The notes beneath the pieces were generated by a model. The model ran no database searches and was not told the origin of the DNA. It saw only the letters and a program-made list of their open reading frames with translations. Source: Ophthalmolycus amberensis (taxonomy: Eukaryota; Chordata; Actinopteri; Perciformes; Zoarcidae). From it: 64,000 bases of DNA. This document shows positions 23,638-36,134 of the stretch, in pieces. The DNA lies in contig JAFEUB010001114.1 in assembly GCA_024529925.1 (NCBI GenBank), positions 1 through 64,000 on the forward strand. Direction: 5' to 3'. Position numbers and translations under genes: made by a program. Within the stretch, counting starts at the first letter, position 1, and each line of letters starts with the position of its first letter.

Positions 23638-23664
23638 TTAGCAATATTCAATGTTTACTCAGTG
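23638..23664. repeat. 27-bp direct repeat, copy 2
   Basis: Identical to 22950-22976, starting 18 bp after the stop codon of the PHD exon. Flanking bases remain loosely similar for another 20 bp or so. Confidence 0.95.
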
Positions 23665-23710
23665 TAATACAACATACATGTATGTGGATTGATTGGAAGA
23701 AACAACAAAC

Positions 23711-23716
23711 AATAAA
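23711..23716 (+). terminator. Poly(A) signal AATAAA of the YqaJ/PHD gene
   Basis: AATAAA lies about 90 nt after the PHD-gene stop codon, in the expected place for the 3' end of that transcript. Confidence 0.5.
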
Positions 23717-23905
23717 ATACACTGTACAACTTGGAAATGTATGTAGTTTTACTTTCACAATTATTCCAGTACAAAATACTTGTATGTTAGAAGAAACATG
23801 CTGACTCAAACGCTGATGTGTATTTACAGAAGTCTATGGCACATACATTTAGAGTGAGTGACAGTGTCGAAAATTCACCATTCACACATTGCAGTATCCC
23901 ATATT

Positions 23906-24432
23906 TCATACAGACGTTAAACTCATATCAAGCAATGCTGAGGCTGCATCTATGTGTTTCGCCTGTTGTACACGCTCGACACGTCTCTGGTACCGACTGC
24001 TGTCACGGGCCGATGAAGCTTCGGTAACCTTCTCATGTCCAAGTTTTAGAGACGGAGACCAGTCTGGATTATCGGCATCTTGGAGAGTAGAGGGTTTACC
24101 TGAAACAGTTTGTAATAAACATTGAAATACAATTTTACCGAAGTAGTCTTATCGGATTAATTTATATTTCCTTTATTAAATACTGTTCACAAACGAATTT
24201 GTAAATAAAATCAGTTACCACTTATAAAGTGATCCGCACATACTCTAGTGTACGCCAAATTCCATTCCTTTATATCTCGAGAGATGCGTGACAGCCATTT
24301 CTCGCGACGTCGCTTGGATAGCTCCTTCGTGTCATTTCCTTGATGTGTAATGACCGCTGGCAAACGAAAGAATGATTTCTTGTCTCTATCAGCTCTGCTG
24401 CCACAACCAAAGACAGCACAAAAGTTCACCAT
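23906..24432 (-). pseudogene. THAP-domain transposase N-terminus, two exons, DDE domain lost
   Basis: Exon 1 is complement 24219-24432 with donor GTAACT; exon 2 is complement 23906-24099 with acceptor GTTTCAG. Joined, they give 135 residues and a TGA. Exon 1 is a full THAP zinc finger: C5, C10, C65, H68, with FFRLP, W46 and CADHF. It binds DNA, normally the element's own ends. Exon 2 reads SGKPSTLQDADNPDWSPSL, the usual linker after THAP in fish transposases, then a basic stretch, and stops at LLDMSLTSV. The catalytic DDE domain is absent, so it cannot transpose. A short THAP-only protein remains possible. Confidence 0.78.
24219..24432 (-). pseudogene. THAP transposase exon 1
   Basis: Encodes MVNFCAVFGCGSRADRDKK through CADHFISG, the whole C2CH THAP module. 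The ATG lies about 45 bp inside the right terminal repeat. It ends in phase 1 at GTAACT. Confidence 0.8.
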
Positions 24433-24475
24433 GATCGATAGGTTATGCGACTCAGTCGTGCATGCCAGTGGCTTT

Positions 24476-24531
24476 GTGTGTACTCCAACATGGCCGACAG
24501 CTAAAACTGTGACGTCACACGAGATCGCTCT
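24476..24531 (-). repeat. Right terminal inverted repeat
   Basis: Reverse complement begins AGAGCGATCTCGTGTGACGT and contains TGACGTCA (24510-24517) and GCCATGTTGGAGTACAC, matching the left end. Confidence 0.82.
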
Positions 24532-27500
24532 ATAGCCTATGTTAAAAAAATATATATATATATACTTGCTATTTGAGTTTTAGTAATCTAAATATATTTG
24601 TTTGTATATGTAATACACTGTACTTTCTTTGATATGGCCTTTGAAGCATATCAGCATTTGTATTTTTTCAGTTTGTAGAAGGATTCCTTCGGATTAAATA
24701 TAATTGAACCTCTCATTTTGCATAGTTTTACCATTTATAAAAATACGGCGATGGTGGTGTAAGCAAGGTAAACTCAACTACACAAACATTGAACATGATA
24801 TGCCACCTGTTCTAATGTATAATGAGCCTAATCATAGATAAAATACTTGTATAACGATCAATACCCAGATTGAGTAAATGTTGAACATTCTACATAATTA
24901 TTCAGTGTCACTCAGTTTGCAAGACTTGGCAAACAGCACATATAAGCTTCTGTGAAGATTTAAGCTGAGGCATCCAAAAGCCATAACAAATTTGTAAAGA
25001 TAAAATGTTTTGGTACCACTTTTGGGAACTGTGTAGAATGGAGGAAAAATAGCATACGACTCAAACAACATTTTACCAGATGTTGGTTTTCCTTTGATTT
25101 ACTAAGTCAACCTTTCAAGATTTAAACTATGTTAAATCTAACCATGACTCCAACCAGGAAATGCAAGTGGAAAATGGGTATTCCAGAACAACTGACTTAC
25201 TTGTGCTGCCTCTACTGTGACAGTCTTGCTACACTTCATTTCAGCTGATAAGGAGACAAGTGACCCTGGAAGACAAGTGTAAGTATCAAGAAATATTGCA
25301 TAGCCAGTTATATCATCTTTAAATATAATATTATGCCTAAGGTGTTTGGCTATGGCAGCTGTTTCTCAACTTAACTTATGTTAACTAAACAACCTCTCCA
25401 CGTTTTCCATTGAACTGGAAAATGCTTAGCAGGCTTTTTAGGAACATCACAGACACTGATCACATTTTTTCCCGAAGAACCTTTTACACCAATAAGATGT
25501 TACTAGTGCGGGCATCGATAAAATATCCTACTCATTACACATCGTGTGAGGAGCTCTCTATATATACTCACTCTTAACAATTATAATAAATGACTGGGAA
25601 CTTAGTGTTTGCCATGACTGTATTTTACATTATTTTAGAATGTTGGCCGGTTTATAGCCTCGATTTAATGCATTTAAACAAGTTAATGTTTAGCTCCCTT
25701 TGTGACATTCTATTTAAATTGATATTAAAAGTGTTTTGCCAACACAGCCATTTCATTCTCAGATTGTGTTTACCTTTACCCTAAATAGATGTAGCCTGCT
25801 GTACCAACATTCAAAACAAAATGGCTATCATTATAGACAACCTTAATTTCAAAATAAAATTAGAATCCTCCAAACAGACAAGAACTACAAAGTAAATGCT
25901 TTGCAGATAGTAATGAGCTACACATTACAATCAGTAATATTTGGAGCATATTAATTACAGGTATTCAGTGATGTAATTGTGAAATGTAGTGTACCGGTAT
26001 ATGTATTTGAAACTCCAAAACCAGAGAACAAGACATTATAATGCAAATGCATTTATGTTTTACTATGTTACATGCATGCTTGAATGTAATCATTCAGTCA
26101 AATGAATATCCACAGGCATTTATGTGCAGTAATTAAATTGTTCTCAGTGGTTTGGAGGATGCAACCCCCAGAGCATGCGGCAACTTAAATAATTGCACAC
26201 TGTTGCCAAAGCATTAACAATGCTTTCCACATGGTCCCCTGCAGAGGAGGATGATACCACTTTCATTTGTACAGTTGTACAGAAAATGACACCCCTTTGT
26301 AGTAGGCTGCTGTCTGTTATCATCTGTTTTTTTGAGGAAAGTTATAAAATAATGTTTTCACTATTTATTCTTTCTTTTGTGAACAGTGTCACACCTTGGA
26401 AGAAAGTCCAAATGTTTCAGGGGTCAATGAAACTGTAAATGTCGTGGCCGGTCCTCTCTGTTTCAATTATTGTGTTAGGTCTGATTAATTTAATTCATTC
26501 AGCCAAATGTAACATTATGCACTTCTACTTGATCTTTTCCTGATTAAAGTCTTTGTACTGAAACAATTGCTTCTGTTATTTGAGTGTGTATGTGTGTTTG
26601 TTATTCTATCTCTTCATTCATTTGTACTTAGTAAAATCACAAAAGGCATGGTCCACGCATTAAAGGACACTGAGCTGTTTTAAAACACCACTGATGTTTA
26701 ACTACTATACAATAAATACTAATGCAGAATAGATAAATAACACACCGTAACTCAACTGCTATCCTTTTTCAAGCACTCTGCTGAGACATTCTGACGAGTT
26801 TGGAAAAGTAGAATATTTAATCAGTGTCAAGTAGTCAGTCAGTCAAGTCAGTAGCCAAGTGGTAATTATATGCTTGTATTAGCAAGGTGACATGATGTAC
26901 CGAATGCCTGCGAGACTCTCTGTTTCAGGTTTGTATTACAAAATAAGTCAATTGCCAGGTCTTTTACGCTGGCTCTATTTCAGTTTGGGATTTGTTAATG
27001 CTCTTTTGAGTGCATAGTTGGATTACTAATGCTGTCTACAGCACATTAAACGTTTTATGATATTTTGTTAGACTTAACCTGTCGGGTTTTTATTATTCCT
27101 TCATTACTCAGGGCGTCTTTCTAACTCTCACATGAGGAAAACATTATCATAATACCAATACTTCAAGCAAATGTTTTGGTGAGGGATGAATTTCCATCAT
27201 TATTTACAAAGAGAGCTGATGTATCTGGAGCCTACTCGTGGCAACTTGAGTCAACAGAAGAAAAAAGAAAAATGTCTCAATATTTAAAATTGAATTGATT
27301 ATGACTTTTTAAAAAGTTTTTCAAGGGCATTTCTTGAAAGGCGGTCAATTAGAGCCAGTCAGACTAGTTAATGTGGATTAAAACAATTATCACAAATGTG
27401 AAATACATTGAGGATTGGAAACTGTTTTAATTATGTGAATTTATGGAGCTTTGACGTGACCTGTTCCTGTTGAAATATGGTTCAAAAGATAAGACTATGC

Positions 27501-29699
27501 TGCTACAGAGAGAAAATCTGTATTTTATTACTTAAATGTGCACCTACAGCAAGTTTAATGAACACACCAGATCACTGTAGCATATTCCTTAACTTTCTAA
27601 CGCCAAGTGAAATATAGGCATTCATGAGAAATCCAGGCAGCATTATGTTTTACACTAAAAGTCTTTTGCTAATGCAACATAGTTGCACGTGAACATAAAT
27701 CCTGGGATATAAGACTGCAAGGTTTAACATTCCGTCAACAGGCTGAGGTAAATCTCTGGTTCACATGTATACATTAACTGTCTGATCCCTAATGGGATTT
27801 TGTCTGAAACCTCTGCACTATGGTGTCAAAGGTCTGTCTTGTGCTTTGCCTTATCAGTGCTATACTGTTATCTATTTTCCACATGTATGTCTCTGTCTAA
27901 TGAGGCCCTTAGCAAGTGAGTCATCCAGCCCTGTGTTATAGCCCTGCTGGGCCGGACCTGTCTGGACTCGTAACAATGACTGGAGCTGTGGAAAATGAGA
28001 GCAGACAGATTGTTTATGGTGTTAAACACAGCAGATAGCTTTGTTTTGAAGGTGCTTATGTCAGAGCTCTGTTTTAGTGTGTTTAATGTGTTTTGCTTCT
28101 ACGGTACATTGTTTAAACAATTGTGCTTCAATTTCATCTAGCAGGAGGCAAATGGCAGCAATGACAGATTTAGCCGGCTCTACAAATGCACTGGAGAGAA
28201 TTTGTATAAACGTGGGCCGAGATTAAAATATTTTGGCTTTCCCTTCCTTGTTATCATGGTTCATATATTGTTTACTTAAGTCCTCTATGTAATTATCAGG
28301 AATACTTTGCTCACAATGCTCATTACACGTGATGTGAAAAGCAATCTGGTGTTGAGTTAAATTGAACTTACCTGTAACACGGTGACTGTTATTGACAGAA
28401 GCTAATATTCTCATCAGAAATTATATTTACATAATGTATTATACATCTTACGTGAATATTCTGCCCAGAGGTCCGTTCCATTATTGAGTTGATAGTTCTG
28501 CAGCCATCTCCCTTGTAGGTGCAGGTGCACTTAATTAAAAAATATATTTTGAATTAATTGCTTTAAATTGTATTGTTGCTTTAAATGCCACATTTCTCAG
28601 GTTTTATTTTCATAAGATACACAAGTGTCTAGGCCATGAATATTTGTGAAAGTGCAGTGACTAGAGACAGAAAGGATCAAAGAGAGAGGGGTTACTGTGA
28701 AGCAGACTGCAATGTCTGTTGTATGTTCATGGTACCTTATCCTTCTACGGTCACAAGGACACTGAATCTGAATTTCAAAAGCTTTACATTATAGAAATAT
28801 TCATAAAGCCACATAGCACAGCACAAAGAAAAACTGCCTAACATTTACCTGAATTGGGTTAATAAACTCATGAATAACTGGGTTAAGATCATTTTTAATT
28901 AAAAATTAAAATGTTACATTAACCTTGAGAATCAAAAAGCCTTTTGATCACAGGTATAACAACAAATACAATCTGAAACCCACTACCTCGCCCACAAATA
29001 GCTGTAAGGCGAAAGCTATTATTGGGGTCATTGTTTTCGCTTGCTTCAAATGAACACACATGCTATAAAAGAGTGATTGGTAATGCAGGACCACCTTTGC
29101 CTCTGTCTTTAGCGCTGGGATCTTTCTTCTTCAAAATCTTCAGTTCAAAGTCAACTAGAAAGCCACATTTGGCATGCCAAAGCGAAAACATCATGAATAT
29201 AAAGACGCAACGATAAGATCTCAGAGCTTCAATGTGCAATCCATGTGCATGTGCTTCTTGTATCGTCAGGAGTGAATTGATCTTTTGTGTATATGTGTGC
29301 AGCATGTCATGCATTCGTTGGTGTAATTTATAAGAGGGTGTGCTACAACAATGAAAACAACCAATTTCCTCTGTGTTGGGCTTAGTTTAGTATGTATGCT
29401 ATGTATGCACTACCCCACCACCCTGCACATCAAAGACACAGTCACTGAATTCAGAGTTGTTGCCATCTGCAAGAGGCAAGTGTGATGATCGTTCAAGTTC
29501 CTTTCTGTTCATGCTTAATGAAGTCTGAGAACATGTTCTGATTTCCCAATGAGGTCAGAAATGTCTCTGGAAATGCATCAAAGTTAAATTATTGATTAAG
29601 CTACAGTATAAAGTATTAAGTATTTGAGGGATCTCTGTTGCACTCTGACATCTGCTTGACCCACTGAGACAAGAAAACATATGAAAAATGAAAAGGCTT

Positions 29700-29840
29700 C
29701 ATGTTTTTTTCATTGAAAAGTTCCGAGCCTTGATCTTGTCTATGCTGTCTCTCAGCTTGAAGGTCTCTGGTTTCATCCCAACAACATTTATGTATCATGC
29801 CATCCTTGAGCAAGGCACTAAATCCCGGCTTACTCATTAT
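29700..29840 (+). repeat. Possible SINE remnant (tRNA-like B box)
   Basis: GGTCTCTGGTTTCATCCC resembles a pol III B box and is followed by CATCCTTGAGCAAGGCACTA, a phrase common in teleost SINE/LINE tails. No clear A box or tail; boundaries approximate. Confidence 0.4.
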
Positions 29841-31081
29841 TAGAAGTAAGTTTTGGAAATGCTGAAATCAGACACAAATATAACTCAATGAAGCCATGCT
29901 GTGATAAGGAGTCACATTAAGGAAGAGCCGATGACAATGTGGCATGCCATCCTCAACAACAGATATGGAGAACATGATTACTCAGGATAGTAATATATGT
30001 ATCTTTGTTCCATTAACAAGAATTAAAAGTGCCAAACTATTGCTCAGTATAAATATAACAAATTATCTCTCATTTTGGTCAAATTCGCAGACAATTAAGA
30101 TCAACAGACAATTGTCTTGGCTTATAAAATAGAAATTCAATTTCATTTGAATGGAATTCCCTATGACACTAAGTGTGTTTGTCGTCATCATGTCACTTTT
30201 TATTTATCATAAGCGCACTTCCTGCTATTTTCGCTATAAAATAGTGGACCTCAATAATGGAAACACTTGGAACAAACAAAACCATTTGTTGACGTTGTTT
30301 TGTTCCGATTATGAAAATGAATGATCCACAGCTCATCGTTCGTTCGTTAAGGTCGTTTAGGGGTTTTAATTGGGGAATGTAACTGTTTCACAATGAATTA
30401 CTTTGACGTCACTAAGGGAAGGTTAAGGTTGAAAGCAGAAGTTATGATCATTTTGTTTGCTGTGACTCTTACGAAGAGATTATGTTGTTTGCTCTCATTT
30501 GGTTATTAATCATAATGGGAGATATGCCAAATTAAGTCACTGGAGAGGGCTTATGCAACTTATTTTTCAAACCAGCTAGAGCATCTGTTCTTCATTGATG
30601 AGGCATACCTCATTCTTTTCCATGCCAGCAGAAGTAACTGTTTGTTGGTTTCTTTTCTTTAAAAGTAATCGAAGTAATGTATAAGGTCACTTGCTGGTTT
30701 ATCTTTGTACTAAATAGATTTTTTCATGACTAAAAGCAAACACACAAACATTTATGTCCTGGGTTTTGCCATCCTGGTCCTACAGAGCCTCAAGTCTGCA
30801 GGGACAAAATCACTTGTAAAACCTAAATTTATATCATGCATAGTCACCAAACGAGAGAATTCAAGAATGTACTTATAGCATGACGTAATAATTATGCTAA
30901 CTGATACGGATATACATGTCACTCTGTGCAGACAGACACATTAATGTATGTGTTTTCGTTCTGTAAATTAGTGCAATTTATTTACTTATGCCATCATAAT
31001 TACTTCCTTTCTAATAGACCATATGTATTCCCTTCCTTCTTCGATCCGAATTAAAGACAATATTCAATTCATCATTAGGAC

Positions 31082-31540
31082 TAGGGCTGTCAGGATATCA
31101 GATTTTTGCTACGCAACTATTATGGCCGAAAGAATTCACTATAACTATTATAGCAATATCCTTAGAAACTAAAATAATAATAATAACAATAATGATACCA
31201 GTCAAATTCATCTTAAACTCTGGTTATTGTGCATTTTGTCTCTTTTTTGGCAATGAATTACACTTAAAATATAAGTGTAGGAGGTGGAGAGAAAGTCTGT
31301 AACCTAGCTGTACAAAAACAACAATTACACGACTGGATAGTGAAAAGGCAACCAGATGAAGTGATAAACAAAAAGTCCACATGGCCGGCCTAACATCTGC
31401 CATCAATACAAGGTCATTACCAACTGAAACGAAAACTGCAGCTATACTTTATTACCATATGTGTATATTAACACGATATCAATATTTCATTTTTAAAATA
31501 TCACAGTTATCGTCCATACCAGTATATCGCAACACCCTTA
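31082..31540. mobile_element. hAT-like MITE
   Basis: Left end TAGGGCTGTCAGGATATCAG and right end, read in reverse, TAAGGGTGTTGCGATATACT form imperfect inverted repeats. The interior (GCCGAAAGAATTCAC, TATCACAGTTATCGTC) matches a teleost repeat I recognise. The flanks ATTAGGAC and ATTATGAA agree at 6 of 8 positions, compatible with a decayed 8-bp target duplication. Non-coding. Confidence 0.65.
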
Positions 31541-34500
31541 ATTATGAATTAAAGACATATATGGGAAAATAAAATTGCTTCTGCAACTGTAGTGAATTAT
31601 CTCTTACTTTATTATTTTGGACAACATGACCTCAACACATTGAGATCCCCGTTTGATTTATAACTCAATGTGTCATATCGACTAGCCTCAGCGCAGAACT
31701 CTTTAAAAGTACACTTCCAGCGCATCTGAACTTGTTAGTAAGTGGTATCCTCTTCCAGGCTAATGGAAACTGAGAACACAGTTGCTTGTTTGACATGCTC
31801 TTGTTGAACAGGGGTTTCTGAGGTGGAACAAATTGAATTTTGTTTATGCTTCGTCAGTGTGAGCTGGTGGTGTAACACTTGGACCAGTGAACTAGAAAGC
31901 CAATTTCAAAGGCAGATGTAATCATCAAATTTATGCAAAACTTTGTTCTCTGTGTAGCCGTCACTACAACGCTCGTTCCCAATCCTTTCGGGGTAATCAA
32001 CGGTGTGCTGACTACACACTCCACATGCAAACCTAATGTTCATCAAACACTTTAACCGCTGCAGTTTCTCCATCATGTGGCAACAGAATGAACTACATTT
32101 AGTGTTAGTGTTTTGTATAGAGTCTGTTTATATAGTATTTGCTAATGTCTGGTTTTTCAAATATTTATCTTCTTCTTTTTTGATAAGCTCCGATCCAACC
32201 TATTATTTACAAATGTAAACATAACTTTTTCACATTTAACTTCCTTTAAAAAGTATCATTATATAAATGTGCTGTTGTTTCATGCTGTTTAGTACTCTGC
32301 ACTTGCAGTCTCTACATTTTAAACGTGCAGTGGGTAAAATTTAGGAGGATCTATTGTCAGAAATGGAATATCATATTAGTAAGAATGTCTAAATGTCTAA
32401 AGTGTCTATATCTGCCAGAAAATGTGTCAACAAAAATGCCAATTTGAATCCTGGTTTAGGTGGGAAAAAGCCTTTTTGGTATTGCAAATGTATTTAAAGG
32501 TCCTAAAACCCCATTTTCTCGATCAACTTCTTACTATGTCAAAGGGGTCGTACACAAACACACAATTGTATGCCAAAGTGAGAACAGCTTTGATTATTTC
32601 ACATGAGAGATTTCTGCATTATACTGTCCTTTTCTCACTTATTTGAAGTTGGTAAGGCTCAGTTGGAAAAAGGTGATCCTTGTCACCATGTACCCCCAAG
32701 CACCAATCTGCAACATTTATCAAAATGTTGTAAAATGTATCAAATTGGTTGCTTATTTTTCCTGACACTGTCAGTCAACCTGAGCTTTTTAACAATTCTT
32801 ATTGTAGGGTGTTTTTTTTACAATACTTTAAAGTATGGTACATCGAAGTAACAACAGAAAGAATGCTTCATAACATTATCTGTTATCTTTTAGATGATGT
32901 GATTCATCTTTCTGTCACAACTGGAACCAGATGGGTGTTTTGGCACCACTAATTAAAAAAGGATTCACTCACAATATCCAGATCACAAAGCAATAATGGT
33001 TTTATTTGATTGCAGGGTTTTCTACATCCAGTCAGTGGTATGGTGTACATTACATCACAGGGTTTCAACCAACCAGACACTCATCAACAAACAGCATCAC
33101 TAGACAAACAATTAAAGAGAAGGTAAACAGTGTGACAGCAAGTCACACTCCGGTCCCCACAACATGGCAGTCTGCTCTCTTACTGTGGTGTCCTTCTTGA
33201 ATATTGACTTTTTGTCTTCTCATGTCAGCAGACTAACAGTGTTACAAATTTCAACATACCGTATATTCCAGGAAAGAAAATGTCTGTTATCGTCACATTT
33301 AGGGAGAAGGAGAACGCACTGAGTGCCTTATAACCTCTGCAAGAGGACGGTCCATATCAGTCTCTCTGTTTCCAACAATACTGCAATGAAGGGAAGGAGC
33401 TAAATGACAAGTTACGGCTCAACCACAGCACAGGCAGTTCACACGGGAAACAAAAGAAAAATCTGAGAAATATTGTGAGATGATTCCACTGAACCTCACC
33501 AGCAGATCGGGTATACAGTAGTCTTCAGCGACCAGCCCAAACACAGACGAGCCTTTCATGATGATTCTTCTGTAATTCATGAGAGGAATGTCTTTACACA
33601 ATGAATTCCTTGTGGTGGTTTGACAACTGAGTAGCTGTAGAAAGTAAAGCTAAAAAGCAACATCAGTTTATAATAAACAACTAATAGACAACGTATTACA
33701 GTAACAAAAGTAAATATAAAAGTCCAATAAAACTTGATGTTGTGCACAAAAGGCACTCAAATCTTCTGCTCCACTTACAGTGTCTATAAATAAAAAACAA
33801 AAATATTATGATGATAATTTCACCTTTTGAACTTGTGTGCTTTCTTCGTATTTTAATAAACATATGCTTTTTTTGTAACATTATCTTCATAGATTTCTAC
33901 CGGTGCAAAGCTGTAACCAGGACAGACAAATAGAACTATATGGATAAGTTTAGTGATTGTAATATTATCTCCAGATCATAACGCCCTCTTAAAGGTGATG
34001 GTATCCACTGGTTTGTCACAAGAAGAAGCGATACCAGCAGGAACCAGCAGAGGGACGCGAGTGCACTGTTTGACTTTACAGTAAATACTGTATTGCCTTT
34101 TTCTGGCTGTAGGAGCTCTGTGTGTGAATCAATCCATTGACAACTAAGCTCACATGTATCTCAGTAACACTGCAGAATGTACGGACTAACTGCAGTTGAC
34201 AGCGGAATCTGGTTTACATGCTAATATTTCAGTTGATTTCACTCAATCAAGCATTACTCTCTTTCACTTTCATTTTAGCAACTGCTACAAGCAGCTTAAT
34301 TCATCATTCCCAATCCACATAAATGTTAAGACCCATTTCTTTGGAAAAAAGAAATCCAATATTGAATTAATTTGTGCGTTTTTACCAAGGCAAGGCACCA
34401 CATACAGCCATTGTGTAACTGCCGCAGAATATGAGTCAGACATTACAGCGCAAAGCATGCAGAACAGAGCAGGCTTTTTGGGATGCGGATAACAAGGTCT

Positions 34501-35486
34501 CTGGACTAGAGCTGTCAGAATGACAAGACATACAAATAATACATATAAATCTATTTAGTTTTCTTCCAACAAAAGAAATGCGTCTGCAGCCAGAGCATAA
34601 CTGTATTTATCAACAAGGATAAGAAAAAGGCAGGAAGGAAGGAAACTGTGATAGCTGTGATAACAGTATGTCACAACATCTACTGCTCAGGTTTCTCTGG
34701 GTGAGTATCACATTTTAAATTTGAGAGCGGAACTGTCAGAGGGTATTTTTCCACGTATCTTTTGCAATGACAAAATCACCCGAATTAGACCTGAAGTGGC
34801 AGCAGTTCAAGTTTTGCAAACTGAGGGTGAAAATAGGCGTGTGTCAAAAACATATATTCAGGCTTTGTTCGTTCAACAGCAATCAGGTTTTCTACAGTAC
34901 AATTACCAAATGCATTCTAAGCTCAGAGCACAAGGTAAACTTTTTTACCTTTTTCACACAGTTAAAAATAATGTTTGTAGTTTACTGAATACGATAAGAA
35001 GGTGGTTAATGATCTTTACTCTAAGTGCCATTCACAGACAACCCTTTGCCTTTTTTTTGTATCAGCCTGTACAAGATTAACACTTCAAAAATGACGAGCT
35101 ATATATTATGTACAAGGTTACCACAGGATTCCTACAGTACATTAGTTGATGCATTAGTTAAGTCTGCCCAGTCAACGTACATGGTGGTGGGGGACAACTT
35201 GCTTTGCTAAGTTCTGGTTAGTATGTCTCAGACTCTGGAGATCATCTTCATGCCAGGATGTTTTTTATCTTTAGCTGTGAACAGGATGACTGCAAGTGCA
35301 ATATCTAAAGTACCACACAGATGGCAGATTTAAAATAAAATACTGTAAGATCCCCACATATTACTTTGTCAAATATTTGGACATCTGAAACTTGATTCAA
35401 GAAAATTAGGGTTTCCGACTAGTATCTTACGCTTCCAATGACCATATGAGAAAATCCCACATCATCATCTCTCAATGATGCAAGTC

Positions 35487-35492
35487 TTTATT
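35487..35492 (-). terminator. srgap3: Candidate poly(A) signal for SRGAP3
   Basis: AATAAA on the minus strand about 640 nt downstream of the SRGAP3 stop, followed by GAGATGATGATGTGGGATTT, a mildly GT-rich element. Mammalian SRGAP3 has a much longer 3' UTR, so a more distal site (for example AATAAA at 33001-33006) may also be used. Confidence 0.35.
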
Positions 35493-36134
35493 GTTTTCCT
35501 TATTTTATCCGAACCCCGCATGCAGAAGTATATAATGTCACTAAGTTGTTACTTTGCTCAACATACACTGTATTATAGTACAAACAGAAAGCATGGCGAC
35601 GTCAAGTAAGTTTGTATGTACAGCCTTGAGGCCTGCGACCTAAATGGTAACCAGACGTGGTATTTAAGCCTGAACGTCACCCGTCCAGACGAGGTGTTTC
35701 ATCCACATCAGCAGGAGTGACTGAAACATCAGCTGGACAAAGTGTGCTGTGTGGGAACTAATACTACATGTCACACAAGTATTGCCTCACTTGCATTCAT
35801 TGTATCTCTGGAACGAGAACATGGTTACAGATTTTTTTTTGTTGTTGTTGAAACCGAGGTAAATCTGAAATATATGTATTCTTACACACATATTTTTTAA
35901 TTAAATCAAGTTTCAAAGAGAGTGGAGCTCTATGCTATCACACCTCTACAGCTTCTTCAACCGTTTTATCACCATGGTACATATTGCAGGCTCGCTTCAA
36001 GAGCTTCCTGAATATATGAATTAAGTCAGGCAGAAAACAGAGAGGAAAATATCCATAGCTGCTTCTCACATATCAGCACTAATTTCCACAAGCTTTCCCC
36101 TCACTTAGGAAGCTTTACAACCTTCCCACCTCTG

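Larger units (their letters stand above)
22513..24531. mobile_element. Internally deleted DNA transposon with YqaJ/PHD and THAP gene remnants (ISL2EU-like)
   Basis: The ends form imperfect terminal inverted repeats: AGAGTGGTCTCGCTGACGTC from the left and AGAGCGATCTCGTGTGACGTC from the right, both continuing to GCCATGTTGGAGTACA about 45-60 bp inside. The flanks allow a 2-bp AT or TA target duplication. Inside are two genes pointing at each other: a YqaJ-family protein ending in a PHD finger (plus) and a THAP-domain transposase (minus). Both lack their middles. The THAP plus YqaJ pairing with 2-bp duplications recalls the ISL2EU (IS4EU) group as I remember it; the superfamily name is inference. 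At 2 kb it is too short to be autonomous. Confidence 0.8.
24532..36134. other. Intergenic region between RAD18 side and SRGAP3
   Basis: About 11.6 kb separate the transposon from the SRGAP3 stop codon. I see no ORF with a recognisable domain, no tRNA or rRNA, and few repeats apart from a hAT-like MITE at 31082-31540 and a possible SINE remnant near 29700-29840. The left part of SRGAP3's 3' UTR must lie at the right end. The stretch 24.6-29.7 kb is AT-rich and repeat-poor. Regulatory elements may exist but cannot be shown from one sequence. Confidence 0.6.

Noticed and set aside
34721..35080. 119-codon plus-strand open frame in the intergenic region
   Set aside because: No domain, no clear splice or promoter context; AT-rich composition typical of non-coding DNA.
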